Below are positions 8,980 through 17,152 of a stretch of DNA of 64,000 bases, in pieces. The stretch spans positions 22,170-86,169 of the forward strand of contig JARIBG010000011.1 of the NCBI GenBank assembly GCA_029257465.1, read 5' to 3'. The notes below the pieces were generated by a model. The model saw only the letters and a list, made by a program, of their open reading frames with translations, did no database searches and was not told the DNA's origin. The first letter of the stretch is position 1. Every line of letters begins with the position of its first letter. Both the position numbers and the translations under genes were made by a program. This DNA comes from Arthrobacter sp. Its GTDB lineage: Bacteria; Actinomycetota; Actinomycetes; Actinomycetales; Micrococcaceae.

Positions 8980-11093
8980 TGACCGATCTCATCACGGCAG
9001 AGCTCGTGGCTCTGGACAAGGACCTGGGGGCGGAACGATCCGCAGTGATCCGCTCCCTGGCTGGACTTGTTGCCGCCCAGGGCCGCTCTACAGGGGTCGA
9101 GGATCTCTATGCCGACGCCCTCGCCCGGGAGGAGAAGACCGCCACGGGCGTTCCCGGCGGCATCGCCATACCGCACTGCCGCTCGAAGGCCGTTTCGACG
9201 GCCACACTGGTCATGGCCCGCCTGGCTCGACCCGTGGATTTCGGTGCCAAGGACGGCCCCGCGGATCTGGTGTTCTTCATCGCGGCTCCGGACGGAGCAG
9301 ACCAGGAACACCTGAAGCTGCTGTCCAAGCTCGCACGGTCCCTGATCAAGAAGGACTTCACGGCAGCCCTGCGGGCCGCCCGGACGCCGACCGACGTCAT
9401 CGTCCTCGTCAACGGGGCCCTCGGTCTCGGGGACGCGCCGACGAGAGGCGCCGGAGCGCACGCCGCAGGATCGGCGGAGACTGCCGTCACGACCGCGACG
9501 ACGAGCCACGCCGGAGCCAATGCGAGCGAGGCTGCTGCCACGCTCGGCACCTCGCGCGCCGGCTTCGACGCCACGGGCCCTGCTGTCGAGAGCGCTCGTG
9601 GAACGCAGACCGGCACCAGACGACTGGTCGCCGTGACCGCCTGCCCCACCGGCATAGCCCACACCTACATGGCCGCCGACTCCCTCGTCGCAGCGGCCGA
9701 GGAGCGCGGGATCGACCTGCAGGTGGAGACGCAGGGTTCCTCCGGCGCGACTCCGCTGGACCCTGCCGTGATCGCCGCCGCCGACGCCGTGATCTTCGCC
9801 GTCGACGTCGACGTGCGGGACAAGCAGCGCTTCGCCGGACTCCCCGTCGTCTCCGCGCCGGTCAAGCGCGGCATCGACGAGCCGGGTGAGATGGTCGACG
9901 AAGCGGTTGCTGCCGCACAGAACCCGAACGCCCGCACGGTCTCCGGGACTGCGGGCAGCGAGCAGCCGGACGACGGCGGGAGGGACAGCATCGGCAGCAC
10001 GCTCAAGCGGGCCCTGCTCACCGGCGTGAGCTACATGATCCCGTTCGTCGCGGGCGGCGGACTGCTGATCGCCATCGGGTTCCTGCTCGGCGGGTATCTC
10101 ATCACCGACACCGCGGACACGATCGTCCTCGAGAACAACCTGGGCAATCTGCCCGACGGCGGTCTGGGCACCTACCTCGGCGCGGTCGCGTTCAAGATCG
10201 GGCAGCTCTCGCTCGGTTTCCTCGTCCCCGCACTCGCCGGCTACATCGCCTACGCGCTGGCGGATCGTCCCGGCATCGCCCCGGGCTTCGTAGCAGGTTC
10301 AGTAGCGGGCTTCATGGGCGCAGGCTTCCTCGGCGGCATCGTGGGCGGTCTGCTGGCTGGCTATGTCGCGATGATGATCGGGCGGCTCGAGGTTCCGCGC
10401 TGGCTACGGAGCCTCATGCCCGTCGTCATCATCCCGCTCCTGGCCTCGATCGTGGCCTCAGGGCTGATGTTCCTGGTACTCGGCGGCCCGATCGCTGCGC
10501 TGACCACAGGGCTGAACGACTGGCTCTCGGGCCTGACCGGCACGGCCGCCGTCGGCCTGGGCATCATCCTCGGGCTCATGATGGCCCTGGATCTCGGCGG
10601 CCCCGTGAACAAAGTGGCCTACTCCTTCGCCGTGGCCGGTCTCAGTGCTGGTTCCATCGACAACCAGGCTCCCTGGCAGATCATGGCTGCCGTCATGGCA
10701 GCAGGCATGGTCCCGCCGCTGGCCATGGCGCTGGCCACGCTGCTCGACCGGCGTCGCTTCAGCCTCGCCGAACGGGAGAACGGCAAGGCCGCCTGGCTGC
10801 TGGGAGCTGCCTTCATCTCCGAGGGCGCCATCCCGTTCGCTGCCGCCGACCCCCTCCGTGTCATCCCGGCGTCCCTCCTCGGCTCCGCGGTAACCGGGGC
10901 GATCGTGATGGGGACCGGCGTCACCTCCCAGGCACCGCACGGAGGGATCTTCGTCTTCTTCGCGATCGGCAACGTCGCCATGTTCATCGTCGCGATCCTC
11001 GTCGGCATGGTGGTCTCCGCCCTCACCGTGATCGTCCTCAAGCGTTACGCGACGAGGAAGAACACTGCTGTCGCAGAACCGGTTGCGGCCTGA
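8979..11093 (+). CDS. fruA: PTS fructose transporter subunit IIABC
   Basis: EIIA motif GIAIPHCRS, EIIB motif VTACPTGIAHTYMAADSL, EIIC membrane domain; 1-nt overlap with fruK. Confidence 0.95.
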   Translation: MTDLITAELVALDKDLGAERSAVIRSLAGLVAAQGRSTGVEDLYADALAREEKTATGVPGGIAIPHCRSKAVSTATLVMARLARPVDFGAKDGPADLVFFIAAPDGADQEHLKLLSKLARSLIKKDFTAALRAARTPTDVIVLVNGALGLGDAPTRGAGAHAAGSAETAVTTATTSHAGANASEAAATLGTSRAGFDATGPAVESARGTQTGTRRLVAVTACPTGIAHTYMAADSLVAAAEERGIDLQVETQGSSGATPLDPAVIAAADAVIFAVDVDVRDKQRFAGLPVVSAPVKRGIDEPGEMVDEAVAAAQNPNARTVSGTAGSEQPDDGGRDSIGSTLKRALLTGVSYMIPFVAGGGLLIAIGFLLGGYLITDTADTIVLENNLGNLPDGGLGTYLGAVAFKIGQLSLGFLVPALAGYIAYALADRPGIAPGFVAGSVAGFMGAGFLGGIVGGLLAGYVAMMIGRLEVPRWLRSLMPVVIIPLLASIVASGLMFLVLGGPIAALTTGLNDWLSGLTGTAAVGLGIILGLMMALDLGGPVNKVAYSFAVAGLSAGSIDNQAPWQIMAAVMAAGMVPPLAMALATLLDRRRFSLAERENGKAAWLLGAAFISEGAIPFAAADPLRVIPASLLGSAVTGAIVMGTGVTSQAPHGGIFVFFAIGNVAMFIVAILVGMVVSALTVIVLKRYATRKNTAVAEPVAA

Positions 11094-11137
11094 CCTCCGA
11101 TCCGCTCGACCGTAGTCACCCCGAGAAAAGGAACATC

Positions 11138-11416
11138 ATGGCAGAACGCAGAGCAACCGTAGCCAGTCGCGTGGGACTTCACGCCCGTCCGGCCTCCATC
11201 TTCGCCGAGGCCGCAGGACAGATCCCCCTTGAAATCACCATCACGATGGAGGGCGAACCCGCGGATGAGGCCATGGACGCCTCGAGCATCCTGTCGCTGA
11301 TGAGTCTGGGAGCATCACACGGCGACGTCGTCGTCCTGCGAGCGGAAGGCGACGGCGCGGACAGCGCACTCGAGAGCCTGGCCCGCATCATCGAGACGGA
11401 TCACGACGCCGAGTAG
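11138..11416 (+). CDS. ptsH: Phosphocarrier protein HPr
   Basis: RATVASRVGLHARPASIFAEAAGQ: HPr active-site histidine motif GLHARPA. Confidence 0.95.
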   Translation: MAERRATVASRVGLHARPASIFAEAAGQIPLEITITMEGEPADEAMDASSILSLMSLGASHGDVVVLRAEGDGADSALESLARIIETDHDAE

Positions 11417-11429
11417 TACGCCTGACCAT

Positions 11430-11473
11430 GAAGGGCACCATCCGCCGGAACTGGTCGGCGGATGGTGCCCTTC
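11430..11473. terminator. Terminator hairpin after ptsH
   Basis: GAAGGGCACCATCCGCCG-GAACTGGT-CGGCGGATGGTGCCCTTC, 18-bp perfect stem. Confidence 0.8.
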
Positions 11474-11707
11474 TCAGTGACTTCGGCACTGAAGCACAGG
11501 AAGGTGGGTCCACCCGTTCTAATGGACACACCTTGCATGCAGTCGTAACGATCCGCTGACCCCCCACGGACTGCGGCAGTTACATAATCATAATTTTCGC
11601 ACACGATCATGAAAACGTGAATGCTTGAAGGACACGATTTGGTCTCCTTGTGTCCTGGGCAGCAATGAATTACACCAGGAGAAATGCTCCAGGCAACCCG
11701 GCAACGC

Positions 11708-12430
11708 TCAAAGTAGCCTGCGCTCCTGCACCGCGCGCCTCCGGGCTCGCCTGTGACTCAACCAGATGAGGTACAGGCCCAGCACTGTGAGCAGGATGGC
11801 CGAGAACGGCAGGATCACGTTCCACCGCATGAGATCGAGGCCCATGAGCCTCAGGAGGACGAACACCACCACGAGCAGGAATCCACCGGCAAGCAGGGCG
11901 CCTGCCACGCGATGGATCGGTCGTGCCCGCCGGTCGAGCACGGACACCACCGTCGGTACGATCAGGCACGCGGCCACATAGCCCGGATAGAGCCGCCCTA
12001 CGGCGGCGTACTCCCGGACCGTGGCCTGGTCCGAGAAGTCCGTCAAACCCACGGAGCTGCCGGGAAGTTCGCTCGCCACGAAGAAGTACAGGGTCGCCGC
12101 GATCGCAAGGCCGAGGATGGCCAGGCCGAACGGTCCGGCGATCAGACGGCGCGCGAGGGGGGAGTCGAACGCCGCAGCCACCCGGACGCCGATGAGGACG
12201 AAGACCGCATATAGCACCATTCGCAGGACGAGGTTGGTCGCGTTCACACCTCCCAGCACGGCATCGACGCCGTCGTAGAGGGGCTCGATGGACAGAGCGA
12301 CGGCGAAGGTCAGGAGCAGGAGTGCGGCACACATGGTCCGTCCTCGCCCCCGCAGTGCAGCGGGAACACGAACAGCGGCTGCGACGGCGCACAGGGCCAG
12401 TGCAACCCACTGGATGATCGAGGCGGTCAT
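11708..12430 (-). CDS. Putative seven-transmembrane protein, coupled to the upstream HTH gene
   Basis: MTASIIQWVALALCAVAAAVRVPAALRGRG...; seven hydrophobic segments by eye; ATGA overlap with the HTH gene stop (12427-12430). Confidence 0.7.
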   Translation of the reverse strand: MTASIIQWVALALCAVAAAVRVPAALRGRGRTMCAALLLLTFAVALSIEPLYDGVDAVLGGVNATNLVLRMVLYAVFVLIGVRVAAAFDSPLARRLIAGPFGLAILGLAIAATLYFFVASELPGSSVGLTDFSDQATVREYAAVGRLYPGYVAACLIVPTVVSVLDRRARPIHRVAGALLAGGFLLVVVFVLLRLMGLDLMRWNVILPFSAILLTVLGLYLIWLSHRRARRRAVQERRLL

Positions 12431-13161
12431 CCGAGGTTCTCCCACAGAGCACGGTCCCTGCCGTCGTCGAGCTCCGCCCGGCGCATCTGCTTCCCCAGGA
12501 CGTCGAGCCGGTCACGGGCGAGCAGGACGAGATCGAGATCGTCGATCGCTCGCAGCGCTCCTGCCCGCCTGTCCTCGGGCCAGCCCCCCTCCTCGGGAGT
12601 GAGCAGGCCGGTCACCACCAGGCCGCTGGCCAGGGACACACCGGCGATACGACCGGCCTGCACGGCGATCCACGGGGCGAGGCGTCCGGCCGTGAGCTGC
12701 GCCGAGAGATTCTGGCGCGCGACGCCGGTACTGGAGGCCAGCTGCTGGCGCAGGTCACCCGGATCGATCGCCTCGATCCAGGCCCTCACCGAGTTGCGAT
12801 GCGGGAAAGCAGCGAGACCGAGCCGGCTGTCGGTCCAGACGCACTCCGTGGTTCCGCTCCGGGCCACGAGGAGACGGAGGATGTCGATATGGGAGACCTG
12901 GCTCAGGAGTTCGGCCGCCGTCGGCGCGGTGATACCGGAGGGGAGATCCTCGAAGCCGTTGAATTCCGCAAGGGCGTCGACGACCGACAGTGAGTAGCCA
13001 CGCGCTATGGCGACGATGGTGGAGACCGAGACCTTACCCCTGACGAGCTGCTGGGCGAGGGTGGAGCGCTTGATACCGGCAGTCCTGCAGAGGTCGGACA
13101 CCGTGTCCTCCGGGGCGATCCGCGGTCGCCAAAGCTGGAACGCTTTGGCTGTGACGGCCAT
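12427..13161 (-). CDS. Putative DNA-binding protein with two HTH-like segments
   Basis: MAVTAKAFQLWRPRIAPEDTVSDLCRTAGIKRSTLAQQLVRGKVSVSTIVAIARGYSLSVVDALAEF plus a second similar segment DLRQQLASSTGVARQNLSAQLTAGRLAPWIAVQAGRIAGVSLASGL; start chosen by AAAGGTG upstream of ATG 13161. Confidence 0.6.
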   Translation of the reverse strand: MAVTAKAFQLWRPRIAPEDTVSDLCRTAGIKRSTLAQQLVRGKVSVSTIVAIARGYSLSVVDALAEFNGFEDLPSGITAPTAAELLSQVSHIDILRLLVARSGTTECVWTDSRLGLAAFPHRNSVRAWIEAIDPGDLRQQLASSTGVARQNLSAQLTAGRLAPWIAVQAGRIAGVSLASGLVVTGLLTPEEGGWPEDRRAGALRAIDDLDLVLLARDRLDVLGKQMRRAELDDGRDRALWENLG

Positions 13162-13212
13162 CATCACCTTTCGATTGGACTTTTCGGTGTCCTGTAGAAG
13201 TATACTGAGATT

Positions 13213-13261
13213 GCTGGCTCCGATTTCTGCGATTCCCCCATACGCAGAACGCGGAGCCAGC
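13213..13261. repeat. 19-bp inverted repeat (17/19 paired), 11-nt loop containing CCCCC
   Basis: GCTGGCTCCGATTTCTGCG - ATTCCCCCATA - CGCAGAACGCGGAGCCAGC. Confidence 0.9.
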
Positions 13262-13309
13262 TCCATTTCAGCTGGTCAGGGGCTTTTTCACCAGGGTGTC
13301 ATCCCCCCG

Positions 13310-13549
13310 CTACCACCGCACCTTCCTCTCCTGCTTGCCCTGCTTGGCGCTCTCGTGTGCCGCTTTGACGTGCCCGGCCCCGGTGGTAGCGGCAGGATTG
13401 GCCGCCTGATTCTTCCGCTCGAGGGCGAGCCGGGCGCGGGGGTCCTCCTGCACGCTACGGGCCGGGGATCGTGTCCCGGCTGCTGGTGCGTCCTGGTCCG
13501 CAGCGGGTGTGCCCGACGCCGGGGATTCGTGGTCTGGCTTGCTGGTCAT
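13310..13549 (-). CDS. Small, probably disordered hypothetical protein
   Basis: MTSKPDHESPASGTPAADQDAPAAGTRSPARSVQEDPRARLALERKNQAANPAATTGAGHVKAAHESAKQGKQERKVRW; low-complexity Ala/Pro-rich, basic C-terminus. Confidence 0.5.
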   Translation of the reverse strand: MTSKPDHESPASGTPAADQDAPAAGTRSPARSVQEDPRARLALERKNQAANPAATTGAGHVKAAHESAKQGKQERKVRW

Positions 13550-13801
13550 GGTGTGCCTCTCTGGTCTGAGCAGCCCACGGATCACGTCGGAACCCACCCA
13601 TGGCAGTACAGGGCCGCGAAGGGTGGACCGGACATCTTCTGTGGGCGCTCTTGGAGTGCTGTCATCGACAAGTGGCGCCGATCAGGGTGTGGACCGTGAT
13701 CGATTACCGGAACAGAAGTGTCTTCATGACGCTCGACGCTACACCCGCCCACCGACCGCGACAAGGGTCCGGTCCCCTGTGGGAGGGATCGACGTCCGCG
13801 A

Positions 13802-15058
13802 TCACCGTGAGCCGGGACCCCGGACCACCACGTCGGCGTATACCAGACGGTGCTCGCTCGTCGGGAAGGGAAGGATGCCCGTCAGCTCGGATCCCGGCAG
13901 GCCCGCTCGGGGCCAGAACACGCCGGAGGTGGACACGCGCAAGGTTTTCGACGGAAGGACGTAGTCCACCCGGAGATTGCCGCTTCTCTGATCCTCGAAG
14001 TCCGCGGTGTCGAAGCGCGAATCACCGGACTGGGCCGCATTCGCCCCACCCTGGAGTGCCGATGCTTCCACACCGCCCTCGGACGAGGGCAGGGGATCCT
14101 GGACCAGGCTGTTGTCCAGCAGCTGACCGATCGACGCCGGAGCCGTGCCACTGTCACGTGGGTCGCTGTTCAGATCCCCCATGATCACGAAGCGTTCACC
14201 CCGGCGCAGACCGCCTGCAGTCCCGGCGTCGTCGTAGACGTAGGAGGCCCCGGCCACGTAATCGGACCAGAGCCGGATCTCATCGCCGGTGCGCCCGTGG
14301 TCGTCCCCGCCGTCGAGCACCGGACTCTTCGGATGGCTCGCGAGTACGTGGACCGTCCGTCCGCCGACCACCACCGGAACGTCCCAGTGCGAGGTGCTCG
14401 AGAGCGGTAGTACGGCCAGTTCATCGGCCGAGTACCAGTCCTGCTCCGGGTCGGTGGGCGGGTTGTCGGGCAGGAGCGCGCCCGGCATGTCCTGCCACAG
14501 GAAGTTCCGGAAGGTACGCACCGACTCCGTCTGGATGGGATATCTCGAGTAGAGGACCATGCCGCCCTGGCCCTGGAAGGCTCCGGGTCCGAGGGTATCG
14601 TCGGCGCCGCCGATCCGGCCGTCGTTGTTCAGGTCGTACCCGCTCGCCACACCGGAGTTGGGGGCTGCCGTGTGGACGTACGGGTAGTCGAGCGGCGCCC
14701 TGCCGTTCTGGCCGACGGTGAGATAGTTCCGGTAGAACAGATCGGCCGCTGCGGCGTTCGGCTCGTGGTCGAACTGGTTGAGCAGGACGACGTCCGGCCT
14801 GACCGTCTGGATCACCTCCGCCACCGCCCTGGCCTGCGCATCGTCGGACGTGCTGAGATCGGTCATCAGCTCGCCTTCGCCCGGGCGGCTCAGTCCGACG
14901 TCGAAGGTCGCGAATCTGGCGGTCTGTCCGTTCGCCTGGGCTCTGGAGGCGATCAGCGCCCGCGTTTCCTCCCGGTGATCCGCGGAGGCGGCCGGGGCGA
15001 CGACGACGAGAAGGCAGACGGCGAGCAGCCCGGCAGTGCATCGTGCAAGAACTTGCAT
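13802..15058 (-). CDS. Secreted endonuclease/exonuclease/phosphatase-family protein
   Basis: Signal peptide MQVLARCTAGLLAVCLLVVVAPAASA; DVVLLNQFDHE, VIMGDLNSDP, VDYVLPS, SEHRLVYADV motifs; GGGGAAGG RBS before ATG 15058. Confidence 0.88.
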   Translation of the reverse strand: MQVLARCTAGLLAVCLLVVVAPAASADHREETRALIASRAQANGQTARFATFDVGLSRPGEGELMTDLSTSDDAQARAVAEVIQTVRPDVVLLNQFDHEPNAAAADLFYRNYLTVGQNGRAPLDYPYVHTAAPNSGVASGYDLNNDGRIGGADDTLGPGAFQGQGGMVLYSRYPIQTESVRTFRNFLWQDMPGALLPDNPPTDPEQDWYSADELAVLPLSSTSHWDVPVVVGGRTVHVLASHPKSPVLDGGDDHGRTGDEIRLWSDYVAGASYVYDDAGTAGGLRRGERFVIMGDLNSDPRDSGTAPASIGQLLDNSLVQDPLPSSEGGVEASALQGGANAAQSGDSRFDTADFEDQRSGNLRVDYVLPSKTLRVSTSGVFWPRAGLPGSELTGILPFPTSEHRLVYADVVVRGPGSR

Positions 15059-15188
15059 CGCATCCTTCCCCAGCATCGGCCTGCTCATGGAACATGGTCT
15101 GCCGAGACCGGAACGGTTCGACACGGAAACTTGAATCCTACTGGCGGTGACAGCCCTCGGGAGGCTGGGCACGGGTAACGATTCAGGC

Positions 15189-15794
15189 TCAGCCCGGGAG
15201 CTCCCGATGTCTCTCGGCGCGTTCGGTCCGGTGCACGCCCACCTCGTGCTCGGCCATCTCGAACGCCTCCTCAGCGTGCTGGACGGCAGTGACGTAGTTA
15301 CTCACATCATCCGGCTGGGACTGTGCGCCGATGTCACGCGCGCTCTCTGCTCTGCGCAGGGCGTTGACCATGCGTCGTGCGGCCGGATGAGAGGGGTCGT
15401 GCATCTCGGGGTGATCGATCGCCTTCGCAGGATCGAGGTCGTAGTCCGCCCAACGTTCCACCACGGCGTCGTGGCGGCTGCGCAGCTCCGACCAGGCCGT
15501 TGTCCGAGCAGCACGCTCGGCCTCCTCGCGCCGTCTGCGCTGACGTCGCGACACCCAGAGCCAGACTGCGGGGATGGACACGACGGCGGCAAGCGATGCC
15601 ACCCAGAGCCCACCGAGCGCCGCTGCGACGACGCCGGCGCCCGCCACGACGACGACCCCGCCGAACGCCACCCAGAAGTAGTCGTCCGTTCCGCCCCGGC
15701 GGCGGGAGACGACGTCGAGCCTCCACCCCGTCAGTGCGGTACCACCGACCATCACGAGGCATGCGGAAAGAATCCCGATCAGTGCGATGACATC
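15189..15794 (-). CDS. Hypothetical membrane protein with C-terminal soluble domain, TTG start
   Basis: DVIALIGILSACLVMVGGTALTGWRLDVVSRRRG..., hydrophobic N-terminal segments; AAGGAGG 6 nt before an in-frame TTG. Confidence 0.65.
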   Translation of the reverse strand, partial: DVIALIGILSACLVMVGGTALTGWRLDVVSRRRGGTDDYFWVAFGGVVVVAGAGVVAAALGGLWVASLAAVVSIPAVWLWVSRRQRRRREEAERAARTTAWSELRSRHDAVVERWADYDLDPAKAIDHPEMHDPSHPAARRMVNALRRAESARDIGAQSQPDDVSNYVTAVQHAEEAFEMAEHEVGVHRTERAERHRELPG

Positions 15795-15850
15795 CAACGC
15801 TTCCTCCTTGCCCGCCTGCGGCCCACGTGTCAGCGGGTCGCCACTGCGCA

Positions 15851-15866
15851 ACTGGTACCTACCAGT
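15851..15866. promoter_or_regulatory. Palindromic operator candidate ACTGGTA-CC-TACCAGT
   Basis: 7-bp arms, 2-nt spacer, 57-72 nt upstream of the TTG start at 15794; a minus-strand TTGACT lies at 15887-15892. Confidence 0.45.
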
Positions 15867-16045
15867 GCAAACGAGTGGGCCCGCCGAGTCAATCCCCGAT
15901 CAGGTCACCGATTCGGCGGGCTCGCTCACAGGTTCCTGTGTAGTCGGGGAGTCGGCACCGGTGGTCTACGGGTGCGATCCAGTGCACCGGAGGCACTGAG
16001 CCAGAGGACGGACAGACGGCGTCCCTTGAGTCCTCGCGTGATCGG

Positions 16046-16119
16046 TGGGCCCTGTGGGGATCGAACCCACGACCCACGGATTAAAAGTCCGTTGCTCTAA
16101 CCAACTGAGCTAAGGGCCC
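16046..16119 (-). tRNA. tRNA-Lys, anticodon UUU
   Basis: Reverse complement GGGCCCTTAGCTCAGTTGGTTAGAGCAACGGACTTTTAATCCGTGGGTCGTGGGTTCGATCCCCACAGGGCCCA folds as a cloverleaf; anticodon loop CTTTTAA; CCA not encoded. Confidence 0.97.
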
Positions 16120-16279
16120 CACACGTGCCGGGCCCGATCCGGAGCGGACTCGCGCGGCAACGACCCCATTACCTTAGCGCAATCATCGAGGCTCCCGGGC
16201 CAGCGCGGGAGCCTGCCGATCATGGTGTCCAGCGTGCCGCCTACCGGGCCCGAACAGCCCAGGAGTAGGGTTCATCCCA

Positions 16280-16926
16280 TGAACGGCGACTACACGAGCA
16301 AGAGCCCACGGCCCCACAAACCGAAGCCATTCGCCCCCGCGGACTTCGAGGTCTTCGCAGGAGGAGTCGACCCCTCACGCGTCTCCGAAGCGGCCCACAT
16401 GGCAGCGCACGCGCTGGTACATCACGGGCGCGGAGCGGATGATCCGGAAATCACCCGGCGCCTCGTCGAACTCGCCGATCAGCAGGGCCTGGAAGCCATC
16501 GCCGAGATGTGGGCGGAAAGCCCTGCGCGCTCGTTACCCGGTGCCCTGTGGCGCCTCTACGCCCTGCGCGCGGCCACCCGGCAGAGCCCGGAGCGTGTCG
16601 CCGCGTACTTCTCCTCCGGCAAGGAGATCGCGCAGGTCTCGAACGTCGTCGCGGGCGTCGCCGAGCCGCCCGGCGCCGTCGAGATGACCGCGATGGCCGA
16701 CACCATCCTCTCGGGTGCGTTCGAGGGCGAGTTCGACGTGGCCCTCGAACGATTCGCTGCCTTCTGCCGTGTCGTCGCGCTCGGTCAGGCGAACCACGCG
16801 GACGACGCCGACCCAGCGAACGCCACACATGCCTCCAAGCTGACCCGCAGCTCAAGCCAGCTCGTGAAGACGGCCGAGGATCTGGAGCACGCGGCGGCCG
16901 CATGGCGGCGGGGAGAGCTGGACTGA
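16280..16926 (+). CDS. Conserved actinobacterial hypothetical protein
   Basis: MNGDYTSKSPRPHKPKPFAPADFEVFAGGVDPSRVSEAAHMAAHALVHHGRG; consistent codon usage; ATG at 16280. Confidence 0.75.
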
Positions 16927-16946
16927 GCCAGCCAGCGATGCGTCGG

Positions 16947-16975
16947 TTGACAGTTCCGGCAGGGACGGCAAGACT
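16947..16975 (+). promoter_or_regulatory. Promoter candidate for the DUF47-pit operon
   Basis: TTGACA-17 nt-AAGACT, about 180 bp upstream of the GTG start at 17153. Confidence 0.35.
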
Positions 16976-17152
16976 TAATGCGGCGTCGAGCCGTGGAACC
17001 CCCGGGCTTCAACACCCAGCCGCTTCGAGCGGCCTTCCGCCGAGAGGCGCTCCCGGTTCGGCGCCACTTCTGTGTCCTCCGGATTCCGGTACCTATTCCA
17101 CTACGGTCAGCAGGGATTCTCCGCTGCCCGAGTACCCATCGAGGAAGAATCC

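Noticed and set aside
11401-11610. 69-aa minus ORF in the ptsH/7TM intergenic region
   Set aside because: Overlaps the ptsH terminator, no RBS or domain seen, and starts upstream of the predicted -10; kept only as part of the AT-rich patch finding.
13213-13294. Calling this a true 6C RNA
   Set aside because: Only one loop has a C run (five Cs); the next C6 (13303-13308) sits at the 3' end of the neighbouring gene in a weak stem. Needs Infernal.
16046-16119. tRNA-Lys as an integration site for a mobile element
   Set aside because: No integrase, no direct repeat of the tRNA 3' end noticed, and flanking genes look ordinary.
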